From an uncultured Candidatus Saccharibacteria bacterium (GTDB lineage: Bacteria > Patescibacteriota > Saccharimonadia > Saccharimonadales > Saccharimonadaceae): DNA of 25,807 nucleotides. Positions within the stretch are counted from its first letter, which is position 1. The number at the start of each line of letters is the position of its first letter. Below the pieces are notes generated by a model that did no database searches, was not told where the DNA came from, and saw only the letters and a program-made list of their open reading frames with translations. A program made the translations under genes and the position numbers. Shown piece by piece: positions 1 through 7,085 of this stretch. Where the stretch lies: the NCBI GenBank assembly GCA_949101405.1, contig CARYFM010000014.1, positions 1-25,807 of the forward strand, given 5' to 3'.

Positions 1-98
1 ATGACCGCTACGCCGGTTTCCCCCTCCGCTGCCTGAGTACTGTATTAGGGATGTGGAGGAAAGACTTGCAAAAGAATGTTGCGATACCGCATCAGTAG
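1..98 (+). CDS. 3' end of a Fib_succ_major surface protein gene (partial)
   Basis: The frame starting at base 3 is open from the left edge to a TAG at 96-98 and encodes about 31 residues. It contains GFPLRCLSTVL, the typical closing motif (GFxxRC) of Fibrobacter succinogenes major paralogous domain proteins. The gene therefore enters from the left and ends here, converging on the complete family member that stops at 120. About 40 bases (15-55) are nearly identical to the reverse complement of 15515-15555, where an isolated fragment of the same family lies. Only the tail is visible, so signal peptide and anchoring cannot be judged. The alternative is a chance open frame, but the GFPLRC motif and the matching copy elsewhere argue against that. 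Confidence 0.7.
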   Translation, partial: DRYAGFPLRCLSTVLGMWRKDLQKNVAIPHQ

Positions 99-119
99 TA
101 AAACTCGGTACTTAAAGAA

Positions 120-1376
120 TTATGACCCACTAGCTAGTACCATGCAGCGCACTGAAAAGCCATAACTCCGCGCAAAATCGTACGATGGATACAGATTTCC
201 TTGGAAGTAAAAAGCATAAGCATTAGTTGAAGACACACTGGTTCGCGACCAATATGCAGCAAAATCAGTTATGTTGCTATTAACCCCATTTAGTGCTGCA
301 TAACCTTCTCGCACAAACAATAGTGGCGCTGCTAATGCGATATTCATTGAAGATGGACTGGTTGCATTGTACTTGTCTAATAAATAATAAAAACTACCAT
401 TAATACTATTATTGTTGTTACCACCCAATGGTAACTTCCATCCCTTTGGACAAATACTGTCGGTGGCTGCCCCATTAGAAATATTTTTTCCACTCCCAGC
501 TGTAGCAGCATTCCATTGATAATACCATCTTTGTCCATTTCCCAAGCTCCAAGATGACATATGATTAACGTTCGGGTCACCAGGAGCAGTTCGAGTGCTT
601 ATTTCTGGTATCCAATTCTTACTTACATCACTATCACTTGGTGTCAATGCTCTATTGGTAGATAGCTCCAATTCCAAATTCTCCTGCATCCAACAATTCC
701 CATCTTTGAGGCGAGCAACTTTATAAGTTTTATTATCTCTTTTGTCAATCAAAGTGGTACTATCTGCATTTGATACCCAAACTTTACTATTGGCACAGAT
801 TTCCGGTGTAATATCCTGCATGTATGTAGCAGTGTCCAAACTGATTACTGAAGCGTCGGCCACTACAGAAATCACTAGCTTATTCTGATACATACCAGCT
901 GGTAATGAAGTATCTGCTTTAACGCCAATAGCTAACTTATAAGTACCACTAGCATCAGCTAATTCATTGCGTATTACTTCTGTCGGAGTTGTCTTTATTG
1001 GCATAAAGTCCGAAGAGCTATTTGGATTAGTAGCACCAAGATATACACCCCAAGTATTCATAGGTAAATCACCAAACTTAGTATTTGTAGTTATGCTATT
1101 TATCTGCTCGCTATGATGGCTATTAGTTAACGCTGTGCTATCACTGTTTAATATTACCCTAAAACCCGCTGTATTCTTGGTAGAAATCGTCAGATTACTA
1201 GTTTTGACATCACTACTACCATCATTACTGGGCGTTATCTCTAAATCCAAGGTAGCCGGAACAGAAATTGCAACAGAAGAAACCGCCATAGTATCCCGTG
1301 TTCCAAGGACCAAGCTCAGACCCAGCATCACTATCCCCATGAATTCGTATTTGATAAGGTGTCTTCTTTGTTTCAT
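120..1376 (-). CDS. Secreted Fib_succ_major domain protein
   Basis: This encodes a 418-residue exported protein. The start is placed at MKQRRHL because GGAGG sits 5 nt upstream; the longer frame from 1415 begins before this site and overlaps its promoter. A hydrophobic N-terminal segment (about residues 12-30) looks like a signal peptide or membrane anchor. A beta-rich region of about 150 residues follows. The C-terminal half has the family hallmarks: KDGNCWMQENL, ICPKGWKLP, a YWSRTS..NAYAFYF stretch and the closing GFSVRC. Such proteins are surface-exposed in Fibrobacter and are abundant in CPR genomes; their biochemical role is unknown, and adhesion or host contact is only an inference. A TATAAT at 1389-1394 and a TATAAA just upstream are candidate -10 boxes. 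The plus strand here is not C-rich like most of the window. Confidence 0.85.
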   Translation of the reverse strand: MKQRRHLIKYEFMGIVMLGLSLVLGTRDTMAVSSVAISVPATLDLEITPSNDGSSDVKTSNLTISTKNTAGFRVILNSDSTALTNSHHSEQINSITTNTKFGDLPMNTWGVYLGATNPNSSSDFMPIKTTPTEVIRNELADASGTYKLAIGVKADTSLPAGMYQNKLVISVVADASVISLDTATYMQDITPEICANSKVWVSNADSTTLIDKRDNKTYKVARLKDGNCWMQENLELELSTNRALTPSDSDVSKNWIPEISTRTAPGDPNVNHMSSWSLGNGQRWYYQWNAATAGSGKNISNGAATDSICPKGWKLPLGGNNNNSINGSFYYLLDKYNATSPSSMNIALAAPLLFVREGYAALNGVNSNITDFAAYWSRTSVSSTNAYAFYFQGNLYPSYDFARSYGFSVRCMVLASGS

Positions 1377-1548
1377 ACTGCCTCCGCAATTATACTTTAT
1401 ACACATCAAAAACATCCCACCAGTCCAATAAAGTGAAGTTAGTATTTGACGTAAATTAATATCTAGCTCGCGGCGTCCTTATGAAGTAAGCTAGCGCCCT
1501 GAACGGCCGATTGGTCATGCTTAAGCCCAGAGGTCTATCTACCCACAC

Positions 1549-1570
1549 AAAAAGGGCACCGCGAGGGTGC
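1549..1570 (-). terminator. Rho-independent terminator of the 6S-like RNA
   Basis: On the minus strand a GCACC/GGTGC stem (1566-1570 with 1556-1560) with a CTCGC loop is followed by CCTTTTT. The 5' arm overlaps the last bases of the end-pairing helix, so the two foldings compete over four bases. Confidence 0.6.
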
Positions 1571-1731
1571 ATCTATCTCACGCGCATGTCCTTAGTTATC
1601 TAAAAACAATCAACGAGGGAAAGCCTCAACGGCGCCCTTGTCATGATTGTTTCTATATTACAAATAACCTACATAGCATTCGTGAATATGAATTAACAAA
1701 AACACATACGCTAAATGTGAAATAGATGCAC
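1549..1731 (-). ncRNA. Small structured RNA, 6S RNA-like candidate
   Basis: A predicted RNA of about 183 nt has its own promoter and terminator. Its 5' end (1717-1731) pairs with its 3' region (1567-1581) over 15 positions: 14 Watson-Crick pairs and one G-U. Inside, GCGUAUGU pairs with ACAUGCGC. A 9-bp stem (AAACAATCA with TGATTGTTT, about 1604-1652) closes an apical domain that contains a GAGG/CCTC hairpin. The 5' side between these stems is a large AU-rich loop. The length, the paired ends and the open middle resemble 6S RNA, which binds RNA polymerase, but no sequence signature allows a firm name. The 3' piece down to 1440 carries another CTAGCT/AGCTAG inverted repeat and no gene. Confidence 0.5.
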
Positions 1732-1735
1732 TTTT

Positions 1736-1744
1736 ATTATACCA
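1736..1744 (-). promoter_or_regulatory. Extended -10 promoter of the 6S-like RNA
   Basis: The minus strand reads TGGTATAAT, a TGn extended -10. Transcription would start near 1729-1731, exactly where the end-pairing helix begins. No good -35 is seen at 17 nt. Confidence 0.6.
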
Positions 1745-1790
1745 CGCTTATGCCAAAAACCCCACTCAAACGTTGTAAAAAATACAACAC

Positions 1791-3524
1791 CTAATTCCCC
1801 GCTGGCTCAATCTTCAAGTAATCCTGCACGTAAGTTTTTAGAACATTAAACACTGGCAAAGCCTGTGCTTCACCGCCCGCAGTCTTACCATCTTCCCATA
1901 CCCGCACCATAATCACATACGCTGGCAATTCCCCTTCAGTTCCTCCAAATCCAATATAAGTCGCCACCGTTTCATCAAACGAATACTCTCCATCCTTAAT
2001 CACTTGCGCTGTACCTGTCTTACCTCCCACATAATATCCCGCTGCGTCCAAACCATTTGTTCGCCAACTCCGTCGAGTATTATATAACATCTCTCGCATC
2101 GCTGCGCTAGTCTCTTGTGTTACCGTCCTACGCACTGCCTTCCGTGGTGTAATACCTGTAATTTCTCCATTTTCTAACTTCCCTTTCACAACCGTCGGTG
2201 TATAGAATTCTCCGCCATTAATTACCGAGGAAAACGCCGCCACCACCTGCAACATCGTCACCTGCATATTTTGCCCAAAAGTCATGTTCGCATAAGTCGA
2301 ATCAATACCATAAATATCCGCATGCGGATCATACACCAAGCCAACCGATTCATATAATTCTACTCCAGTTGCCTTACCCAAACCAAAATGATCATAATAA
2401 TATTCATACAAACGCTCACGCCCCAGTGCATTTATTTCTGTCTCACTACCACCTAACCAGCGCAAAACTTGCGTCGACCCAGTATTAAGAGACCAATTCA
2501 ATGCCGTCTGCATATCTACCACGCCAAGTAGTTCTGTCTTCTGTGTTGAATTTTTAATCGGCCAGTTATCTACATAAGTAACATTCTCATTATTAAAGGT
2601 TGAGTTCGCCGTCATTACTCCATACTCCATACCAGTCGCAAAAGCAAAAGTTTTACACACGCTAGCCGGCTCATAAGGGTCTTCTACTACATGATTTACA
2701 TAATCCGCCGCACTTTCAACATTACCAAAATCTCCTGGATCATACCCTGGCATATTTGCCATCGCCAAAATCTCACCATTATTCGGATTCATTACTAAAG
2801 CACTGATATTTTTGTAACCCAGTTGTTTAATCTGCTCATTAATAATCTTCTCCACTCCATACTGCAAATTACGATCAATCGTTAACACTACATCATCACC
2901 ATCTTCAGCAGGCACTTTTACATTATCGTCTCCGATTGAAAGCGCTACATTATTCACATCTTTTACGGTTTTAAGCAGACCGTCTTTTCCAGTCAATTGT
3001 TCATTCAAAGCCCCCTCAATACCATACTGGCCTACACCCTCAGCATTCACAAAACCTAATAATGTTCCTGCTAAATCCCCTTCTGGATATACTCGCTTGG
3101 TATTCGCTTGCAGCCATACGCCATCAAACTCCGCTTCAGCTACTTTTTCTGCCGCTTTCCGCTCCACATTTTTCCCTACAATATAATACCGTCTCGACTT
3201 ATCCGCAAACACATCATCCCATTCCGCAATCCGCTTATCCCCCAAAATCTCTGTCATTTTTGATTGTATCTCATCCCTACTTGCCATCATCGGATCCACA
3301 ATCACTGTATAGACCGTCGCATTCATCGCTACCGCCACCGGTTCATCACCGTCCAACATATAAATTTCTCCCCGTTCTGCTCGCAAAGTATATTGCAAAG
3401 TGTGCTGCGCCGCCGCTCGTTCTGTCCAATAATCATGCTGCAAAATCTGGATAAAAAACAACCGTGCCACGATTACTGCCATTACAGCAAGCAAGCCAAA
3501 CTTGAGGAACTTATTCCTACTCAT
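1791..3524 (-). CDS. ftsI: FtsI-type penicillin-binding protein (septal transpeptidase)
   Basis: This is a class B penicillin-binding protein of 577 residues that cross-links peptidoglycan at the division septum. It has a short cytoplasmic start and one membrane helix (about residues 9-26). A dimerisation region follows, with the RGEIYMLDG box near 51-59. The transpeptidase domain carries the three active-site motifs: SVCK at 288-291 (catalytic Ser288), SLN at 345-347 and KTG at 502-504. Length and motif spacing are normal for FtsI/PBP2; no PASTA repeats are seen. It follows ftsL by 93 nt in the same direction. A TAGAAT -10 ends 6 nt before the ATG, so a separate leaderless transcript is likely. 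FtsI is preferred over elongation PBP2 because of the ftsL and rsmH neighbours. Confidence 0.9.
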   Translation of the reverse strand: MSRNKFLKFGLLAVMAVIVARLFFIQILQHDYWTERAAAQHTLQYTLRAERGEIYMLDGDEPVAVAMNATVYTVIVDPMMASRDEIQSKMTEILGDKRIAEWDDVFADKSRRYYIVGKNVERKAAEKVAEAEFDGVWLQANTKRVYPEGDLAGTLLGFVNAEGVGQYGIEGALNEQLTGKDGLLKTVKDVNNVALSIGDDNVKVPAEDGDDVVLTIDRNLQYGVEKIINEQIKQLGYKNISALVMNPNNGEILAMANMPGYDPGDFGNVESAADYVNHVVEDPYEPASVCKTFAFATGMEYGVMTANSTFNNENVTYVDNWPIKNSTQKTELLGVVDMQTALNWSLNTGSTQVLRWLGGSETEINALGRERLYEYYYDHFGLGKATGVELYESVGLVYDPHADIYGIDSTYANMTFGQNMQVTMLQVVAAFSSVINGGEFYTPTVVKGKLENGEITGITPRKAVRRTVTQETSAAMREMLYNTRRSWRTNGLDAAGYYVGGKTGTAQVIKDGEYSFDETVATYIGFGGTEGELPAYVIMVRVWEDGKTAGGEAQALPVFNVLKTYVQDYLKIEPAGN

Positions 3525-3530
3525 GCTTAT

Positions 3531-3539
3531 ATTCTAACA
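3531..3539 (-). promoter_or_regulatory. Promoter of ftsI (extended -10)
   Basis: The minus strand reads TGTTAGAAT followed by ATAAGC and the ftsI ATG. The predicted transcription start coincides with the start codon. Confidence 0.5.
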
Positions 3540-3617
3540 TATCTTGACAAATATAACTACTTATGCTAAATTCAAAATAACCCCACATTCCATGGGATTA
3601 TCTGTAGTTTATTACTC

Positions 3618-3971
3618 TTATTCCGCTACAAACCCGCTATTTGTCGCAGTCTCCATATTATTCGCCACTTCACTATTCTCAGTCGACGCAATCGAGGTCA
3701 ACCGCGCTTTCTCCACCGCCAAGTCTTCCTTACGTGCTTCTAGCTCCGCAATCTCGTCATCTACCGCCGAAAGCTCATAATCATAATTTGTCGCTTGCGT
3801 TCCCTGCGCTACATAAATCAAACCCACAATCAACACCAACATTCCCACGATCATCGTATTCGATACAGTTCCAAGGGTCTTTGGCTTATGCCGCACTGTA
3901 TTCTGATTACGCGACCAGCTCGTCGACATCGTCGCGCCGCGCCGGTTCGTGTAGGTCGTTTGTGGTCTCAT
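3618..3971 (-). CDS. ftsL: FtsL-like division protein
   Basis: This encodes a 117-residue bitopic protein. A basic cytoplasmic tail (residues 1-38) precedes one membrane helix (about 40-60) and then an acidic, heptad-like helix with alternating E/A/L (about 68-100). This is the FtsL/DivIC plan: such proteins bring FtsI and FtsW to the divisome. FtsL sequences are poorly conserved, so the call rests on topology, length and position between rsmH and ftsI. A GAGG lies about 13 nt before the ATG, which is long. A second ATG at residue 15 has no better site, so the upstream start is kept. A folded RNA precedes the gene. Confidence 0.75.
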   Translation of the reverse strand: MRPQTTYTNRRGATMSTSWSRNQNTVRHKPKTLGTVSNTMIVGMLVLIVGLIYVAQGTQATNYDYELSAVDDEIAELEARKEDLAVEKARLTSIASTENSEVANNMETATNSGFVAE

Positions 3972-4026
3972 TAGTTTTTATTCCTCGCTGTTTTTGTTTT
4001 ATAATAAATTAATAATTTCAATCTTA

Positions 4027-4330
4027 GACCGGAGAGGAGCGCCAAGCTAGAGCTATAAGTAGCTAGGCGACTCTCCGGGAAGGTCATGTATATTGGGTAA
4101 AACTCCACCCTCTTTGGTTAACTCTAAACCATTGGTGAGCCCTAAGGCCCATATCAGGCATCAAAAATCTCGAAAAATCCGCCCGAAGTTTTCCTAAGCA
4201 GGCACATTTCCTACCCGATGGGCTTTCGGAACATAAACAGGGCTAAGGTCCAGAGACATGTTATAAGCCCGTAGGGCAACATGTCGAAGACCTTACCCGC
4301 CGTTCCGAAAGCGCGCGGGTAGGTACTTAC
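4027..4330. ncRNA. Large unidentified structured RNA between rsmH and ftsL
   Basis: No frame is open here, and the sequence is packed with perfect inverted repeats. One rod is nested: 4210-4217 with 4316-4323 (8 bp), 4222-4232 with 4302-4312 (11 bp), 4244-4250 with 4289-4295 (7 bp, extended by GGG/CCC across a bulged C), 4256-4262 with 4278-4284 (7 bp), and 4267-4270 with 4274-4277. A second nested hairpin uses 4029-4036 with 4071-4078 (8 bp), 4040-4043 with 4066-4069, and 4045-4049 with 4060-4064. Small hairpins (4095-4098 with 4107-4110; 4115-4119 with 4127-4131) lie between. The strand is not decided; the flanking genes suggest minus. I could not match it to RNase P RNA, tmRNA, SRP RNA, group I or group II introns. 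It may be a stable ncRNA or a long structured leader of ftsL-ftsI. Confidence 0.6.
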
Positions 4331-4336
4331 GCCGTC

Positions 4337-4405
4337 TTAGCGGAAGTGCACTTGCACTTTTTGCGCGCGAGAACGGTTGCTAGTTACAATAATTTGACGT
4401 GGCAT
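4337..4405 (-). CDS. 22-residue ORF with a strong ribosome binding site
   Basis: An AAAGGAGG (4413-4420) lies 7 nt before an ATG that opens a 22-codon frame ending in TAA. The peptide is basic (MPRQIIV...QVHFR) with five arginines and no acidic residue. It lies in the rsmH-ftsL gap and ends 13 nt before the outer stem of the structured RNA. The codons near its end contain AAGTGCA-AG-TGCACTT, a 7-bp inverted repeat. It could be a leader peptide controlling folding of the RNA, a small basic RNA-binding peptide, or the start of a gene destroyed by insertion of the RNA. No family is recognised. The gap from 4406 to 4631 is AT-rich on the rsmH side, and no other gene is seen in it. Confidence 0.45.
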   Translation of the reverse strand: MPRQIIVTSNRSRAQKVQVHFR

Positions 4406-4631
4406 ATTTTTGCCTCCTTTTTTATGTTTTGTTTTTATTTTTATCTCACCTTACGGCTCGATAAAATTTCACATTCTCAGAAAAACCTACAAATAAGCTT
4501 CTCACTCAAATGCTCATTTTATCATTCCAAGCGCAAAAGGTTGCAAAATCCTCGCTTTCACTCAAACCTCGCGATTTCTCTGCCTCACTCCCCTGCTTCA
4601 GCCGACAGAAAAAATAAGTTTCCACACTCTA

Positions 4632-5507
4632 CTATTTCTTTTTGGCTGCGCGCAGTTTAGCGCTCCTCGCTCTTGGGTTGATAAACAACTCCTCATTTCC
4701 CGCAGTTATTGGTTTTTTAGTTAAAATCTGAAGTGGTGACTCCTCACCCAGGCTACTTTCTGCTTTCAAAAAATCTTTCACCAATCGGTCTTCTAGACTA
4801 TGAAATGTAATCATGGCTACTCGCCCACCCGGATTCAAAATCTTCGGTATCAGAGGCAAAGTCCGCTCAATCTCACCTAGTTCATCGTTCACGGCAATCC
4901 GAATTGCCTGAAACGTCCGCGTCGCAGGATGCACTCGACCTCCTCGGCCAAATTTCGCCAAAGTTTCACCCAGCTGCTTAGTCGAAGTCCATGGTCTCCC
5001 ATGCACAATCGTCCGTGCAACCAACTTAGCAAATCCCGGTTTTTCCTCGCCATAACGCTCTAGTATGTCTACAATCTCACTTTCTCGCCATCTGTTCACT
5101 ATCACACTAGCATCTAAATCCTGCTCTTGATCCATCCGCATATCCAATGGACCATCCTTAGCAAAAGAAAACCCCCGCTCAGCTCTGTCTAGCTGCGGAG
5201 AAGAAACTCCAAAATCCATCAATATCATATCAAAACAGTTTCCACACTCAATTTCCTGTAGCACCGCACTATAAAAATCCTGATGTCGCAACTTCACAGG
5301 AGAGTTCGCAAATTTCTCCTGCAATTCTTTAATTGCGTTTTCATCTCGATCCACAAGGACCGTATCCTTATAATTCTGTGTCACATCCAAAATCTTGCTC
5401 GCATGTCCCGCATACCCCGCCGTGAGATCAATATATGATTCCCCGGGCTTCGGCTGCAAAACCCCAAGCACTTCTGATAATAATACAGGCTGATGAAGTT
5501 CTTCCAT
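4632..5507 (-). CDS. rsmH: 16S rRNA (cytosine-1402-N4)-methyltransferase RsmH
   Basis: RsmH (MraW) methylates N4 of C1402 in the decoding centre of 16S rRNA using S-adenosylmethionine. The 291-residue product begins MEELHQPVLLSEVL, the family's HxPVLLxEVL start. It carries the SAM-binding stretch YIDLTAGYAGHA (where DxTxGxGGHS is usual), DFGVSSPQLDRAERGFSF, DMRMD and the late MITFHSLEDRLVKDF motif. The first possible start (GTG at 5522) is rejected because it overlaps the -10 box; the ATG at 5507 is the family start. It heads the division cluster without mraZ. The TATAAT ends 6 nt before the ATG, which predicts a leaderless mRNA. Confidence 0.93.
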   Translation of the reverse strand: MEELHQPVLLSEVLGVLQPKPGESYIDLTAGYAGHASKILDVTQNYKDTVLVDRDENAIKELQEKFANSPVKLRHQDFYSAVLQEIECGNCFDMILMDFGVSSPQLDRAERGFSFAKDGPLDMRMDQEQDLDASVIVNRWRESEIVDILERYGEEKPGFAKLVARTIVHGRPWTSTKQLGETLAKFGRGGRVHPATRTFQAIRIAVNDELGEIERTLPLIPKILNPGGRVAMITFHSLEDRLVKDFLKAESSLGEESPLQILTKKPITAGNEELFINPRARSAKLRAAKKK

Positions 5508-5512
5508 GTGTA

Positions 5513-5518
5513 TATTAT
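5513..5518 (-). promoter_or_regulatory. -10 box of rsmH
   Basis: The minus strand reads TATAAT followed by ATACAC and the rsmH ATG. No convincing -35 is seen. Confidence 0.5.
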
Positions 5519-5719
5519 ACACTCATTGTTTGAGACCGTTCAACTAGAAATTTCCGCGTTTTTGTTTTTGCGTATAATTTTTGTTTGTTACACTGTTATC
5601 TACCGTAATCTGACCCGCCGAAGCGCATCATATTCACGGCCGTTGAGAGACTTATAGTGTAAATAGGTTGTTACTCATCCTAAAACGAGCAACTATAGAG
5701 TTAATTGGGAGGTGTTTGT

Positions 5720-5908
5720 TTGGAAGTGCATATTGGATTCGATATCGCGTATCCCAAACGCGCGCAAAAACTCCTAGTTGGTCGATCTCAAACGCTGTTA
5801 AATTACTATTTCTGTGGCATCCCCTCGCACACCATAACATTTTCTACATATTTTTATTTTTGCTTTTGTAGGTCTTGTGTTTGTGTGGGTGTTCGTCCAC
5901 TGACTTAA
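5720..5908 (+). CDS. Small hypothetical ORF, 62 residues, TTG start
   Basis: GGGAGG at 5707-5712 lies 7 nt before a TTG that opens a 62-codon frame (MEVHIGFDIAYPKRAQ...). A promoter-like -10 is upstream and a terminator is 18 nt after the stop, so a small gene is consistent. The C-terminal third is rich in F, Y, C and V, which is also what T-rich non-coding DNA would encode. The region has RNA-like pairing too. No family is recognised, and the frame may be accidental. Confidence 0.2.
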   Translation: MEVHIGFDIAYPKRAQKLLVGRSQTLLNYYFCGIPSHTITFSTYFYFCFCRSCVCVGVRPLT

Positions 5909-5925
5909 GTTTACCCGACTTTTTT

Positions 5926-5946
5926 AAAAAACGCAAGCGGTTTTTT
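5926..5946. terminator. Probable bidirectional terminator
   Basis: An A6-CGC-AA-GCG-G-T6 hairpin has an A-run before and a T-run after the short GC stem, so it can work on either strand. Confidence 0.55.
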
Positions 5947-5998
5947 GGATAATTTTTGTGTTTTTACAATTTAACCAATTTTTCGTTAGTCATTCCCT

Positions 5999-6050
5999 GT
6001 TGACTTTTCCACAATGTGGAAAAGTCAACTATTCTCACTAACTTTTCCAC
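5999..6050. promoter_or_regulatory. DnaA-box cluster in a 15-bp palindrome
   Basis: GTTGACTTTTCCACA, one A and its exact reverse complement occupy 5999-6029, a perfect 15-bp inverted repeat with a one-base centre. Each arm holds TTTTCCACA (6005-6013, and inverted at 6015-6023), which fits the relaxed DnaA box TTWTNCACA. A third copy lies at 6042-6050. The surroundings are AT-rich (5940-5990). It may be a DnaA-binding site, part of a replication origin, or an operator for another protein. No dnaA, dnaN or rpmH is in the window. Confidence 0.4.
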
Positions 6051-6070
6051 ATTACACAAAATCCTCAAAA

Positions 6071-6101
6071 GGAAAAGAGCGCTACTTTTTAGGTAACGCT
6101 C
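6071..6101 (-). terminator. Terminator of the membrane protein gene at 6112
   Basis: On the minus strand GAGCGTTAC pairs with GTAGCGCTC (one G-U) around a 7-nt loop, followed by TTTTCCTTTT. It begins 11 nt after the stop codon. Confidence 0.75.
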
Positions 6102-6111
6102 AAAGACAAAA

Positions 6112-6939
6112 CTACTCATCATTTTTTCCTCCTAATAAAACATCCATCGACGGAGGAGGTGCCAGTTTGCCATCTTTTGCCCGGCTCTGCGGCTTAGGAC
6201 GACGCCCTTTATTCTTCTTGCCATTCTCCCGGATATTAAAAGTCCCCCGAATAGAACCTGCCAAACGATTAGACTCATCTCTGATTTTCTCCCGAGAAGG
6301 CAAAATATTTCCACCCTGACTCACGAAACTCAGGCTCTTTATTATAAGAGCAACCAGCGTGCCGAGATGACATAATAAAATCGGAGCATGAACTATTACT
6401 CCAAAAGTCATCAAGCCAATAATTCCAAACACCATCAGCCTAACTTCTCCAGATAATAGTGTACCGTCACCGTCAGCTGCTATCTTCGCCCCCTTTCTCT
6501 TCTTGTCCTCCGTAGCATTTGCCAGTTTCTTGTCCAGCCTACGATAGATAAGAAGCAGAATGACAACCAACAAAAAGCTAACAATCGACCAAGACTGCCA
6601 GTGAATGTAAGCCTTGACAGTAGAATTTCTCCAATGCCGCTCAGCCATCCTAAAGCCAGAAGCAACAGCATGATAACACGATGCCGTCACGATATTGAAC
6701 TCGCCTTCAAAATACGTCTTTAGCTCTTTTTGGCTCGTGCTAACCATATCATGTTTTGCACGCTTTGCATCATATTCCCCAGTAGTAACCTCGGCCGTTG
6801 AATTATCGTAAAACAAAGCTTCAATCTTGCCTTTTTCTTTGGTCGTGACAGCCATAGCAACACCAACCAACACAGTCAAACTCAATCCAAACGATAAAAT
6901 CTGAATGACTGTTTTCCAATACTGTAATGTCAATTTCAT
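6112..6939 (-). CDS. Hypothetical membrane protein with 3-4 helices
   Basis: This is a 275-residue protein of no family I recognise. Hydrophobic helices lie at about residues 11-31 and 116-132, and a long hydrophobic stretch at 167-203 could be one or two helices. Between the first two helices is a polar domain of about 85 residues with one cysteine. A basic segment follows the second helix. The last 70 residues are polar and rich in K, R, G and P, so they are probably cytoplasmic. The start is secure: AAGGAGGG lies just upstream and a TTGACT-17-TAAAAT promoter sits further up. It is divergent from the KwaB-like gene at 7189 and shares its 249-nt promoter region. Membrane topology plus this neighbour recall KwaA of Kiwa, but length and orientation differ from the usual kwaAB operon, so the link is a hypothesis. 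Confidence 0.7.
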   Translation of the reverse strand: MKLTLQYWKTVIQILSFGLSLTVLVGVAMAVTTKEKGKIEALFYDNSTAEVTTGEYDAKRAKHDMVSTSQKELKTYFEGEFNIVTASCYHAVASGFRMAERHWRNSTVKAYIHWQSWSIVSFLLVVILLLIYRRLDKKLANATEDKKRKGAKIAADGDGTLLSGEVRLMVFGIIGLMTFGVIVHAPILLCHLGTLVALIIKSLSFVSQGGNILPSREKIRDESNRLAGSIRGTFNIRENGKKNKGRRPKPQSRAKDGKLAPPPSMDVLLGGKNDE

Positions 6940-7085
6940 CTTTTTCCCTCCTTGACATAAAAATACAGCACCATTAACATGAGTAATTTGTTAAAGTGCT
7001 TGAGGCTACAAAATCAGCCCCGTTATCAGTTTCCGACTTGGCAATTTATTGCAAAAATCAGCATTTTATCGCCTAGTCACTTACC

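Larger units (their letters stand above)
5573..5946 (+). other. Possible plus-strand transcription unit, RNA or small gene
   Basis: This stretch lies in a gap of about 600 nt without a secure gene. It begins with a TATAAT at 5573-5578 that lacks a clear -35. TTACACT (5588-5594) can pair with AGTGTAA (5656-5662) around a folded segment, a GTTxCTC/GAGxAAC hairpin follows, and GTTTGG/CCAAAC with GGAG/CTCC arms nest around 5707-5773. It ends at the terminator at 5926-5946. It may be a structured RNA of about 360 nt or the leader of the short ORF at 5720-5908. On the minus strand TGCCACAGAAA (5806-5816) equals a conserved stretch of type A RNase P RNA, but other RNase P signatures were not found on either strand. 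Confidence 0.35.

Noticed and set aside
4027..4330. RNase P RNA or tmRNA
   Set aside because: Partial resemblances on the plus strand (GGGTAAAACTCCACCC, CGGGTAGGT) are not accompanied by the conserved GAGGAAAGUCC or ACAGAA elements. No T-arm or resume codon with a plausible tag was found, so neither name is supported.
5652..5840. 62-codon minus-strand frame upstream of rsmH
   Set aside because: No ribosome binding site, no family pattern, and it overlaps RNA-like pairings and a better plus-strand signal.
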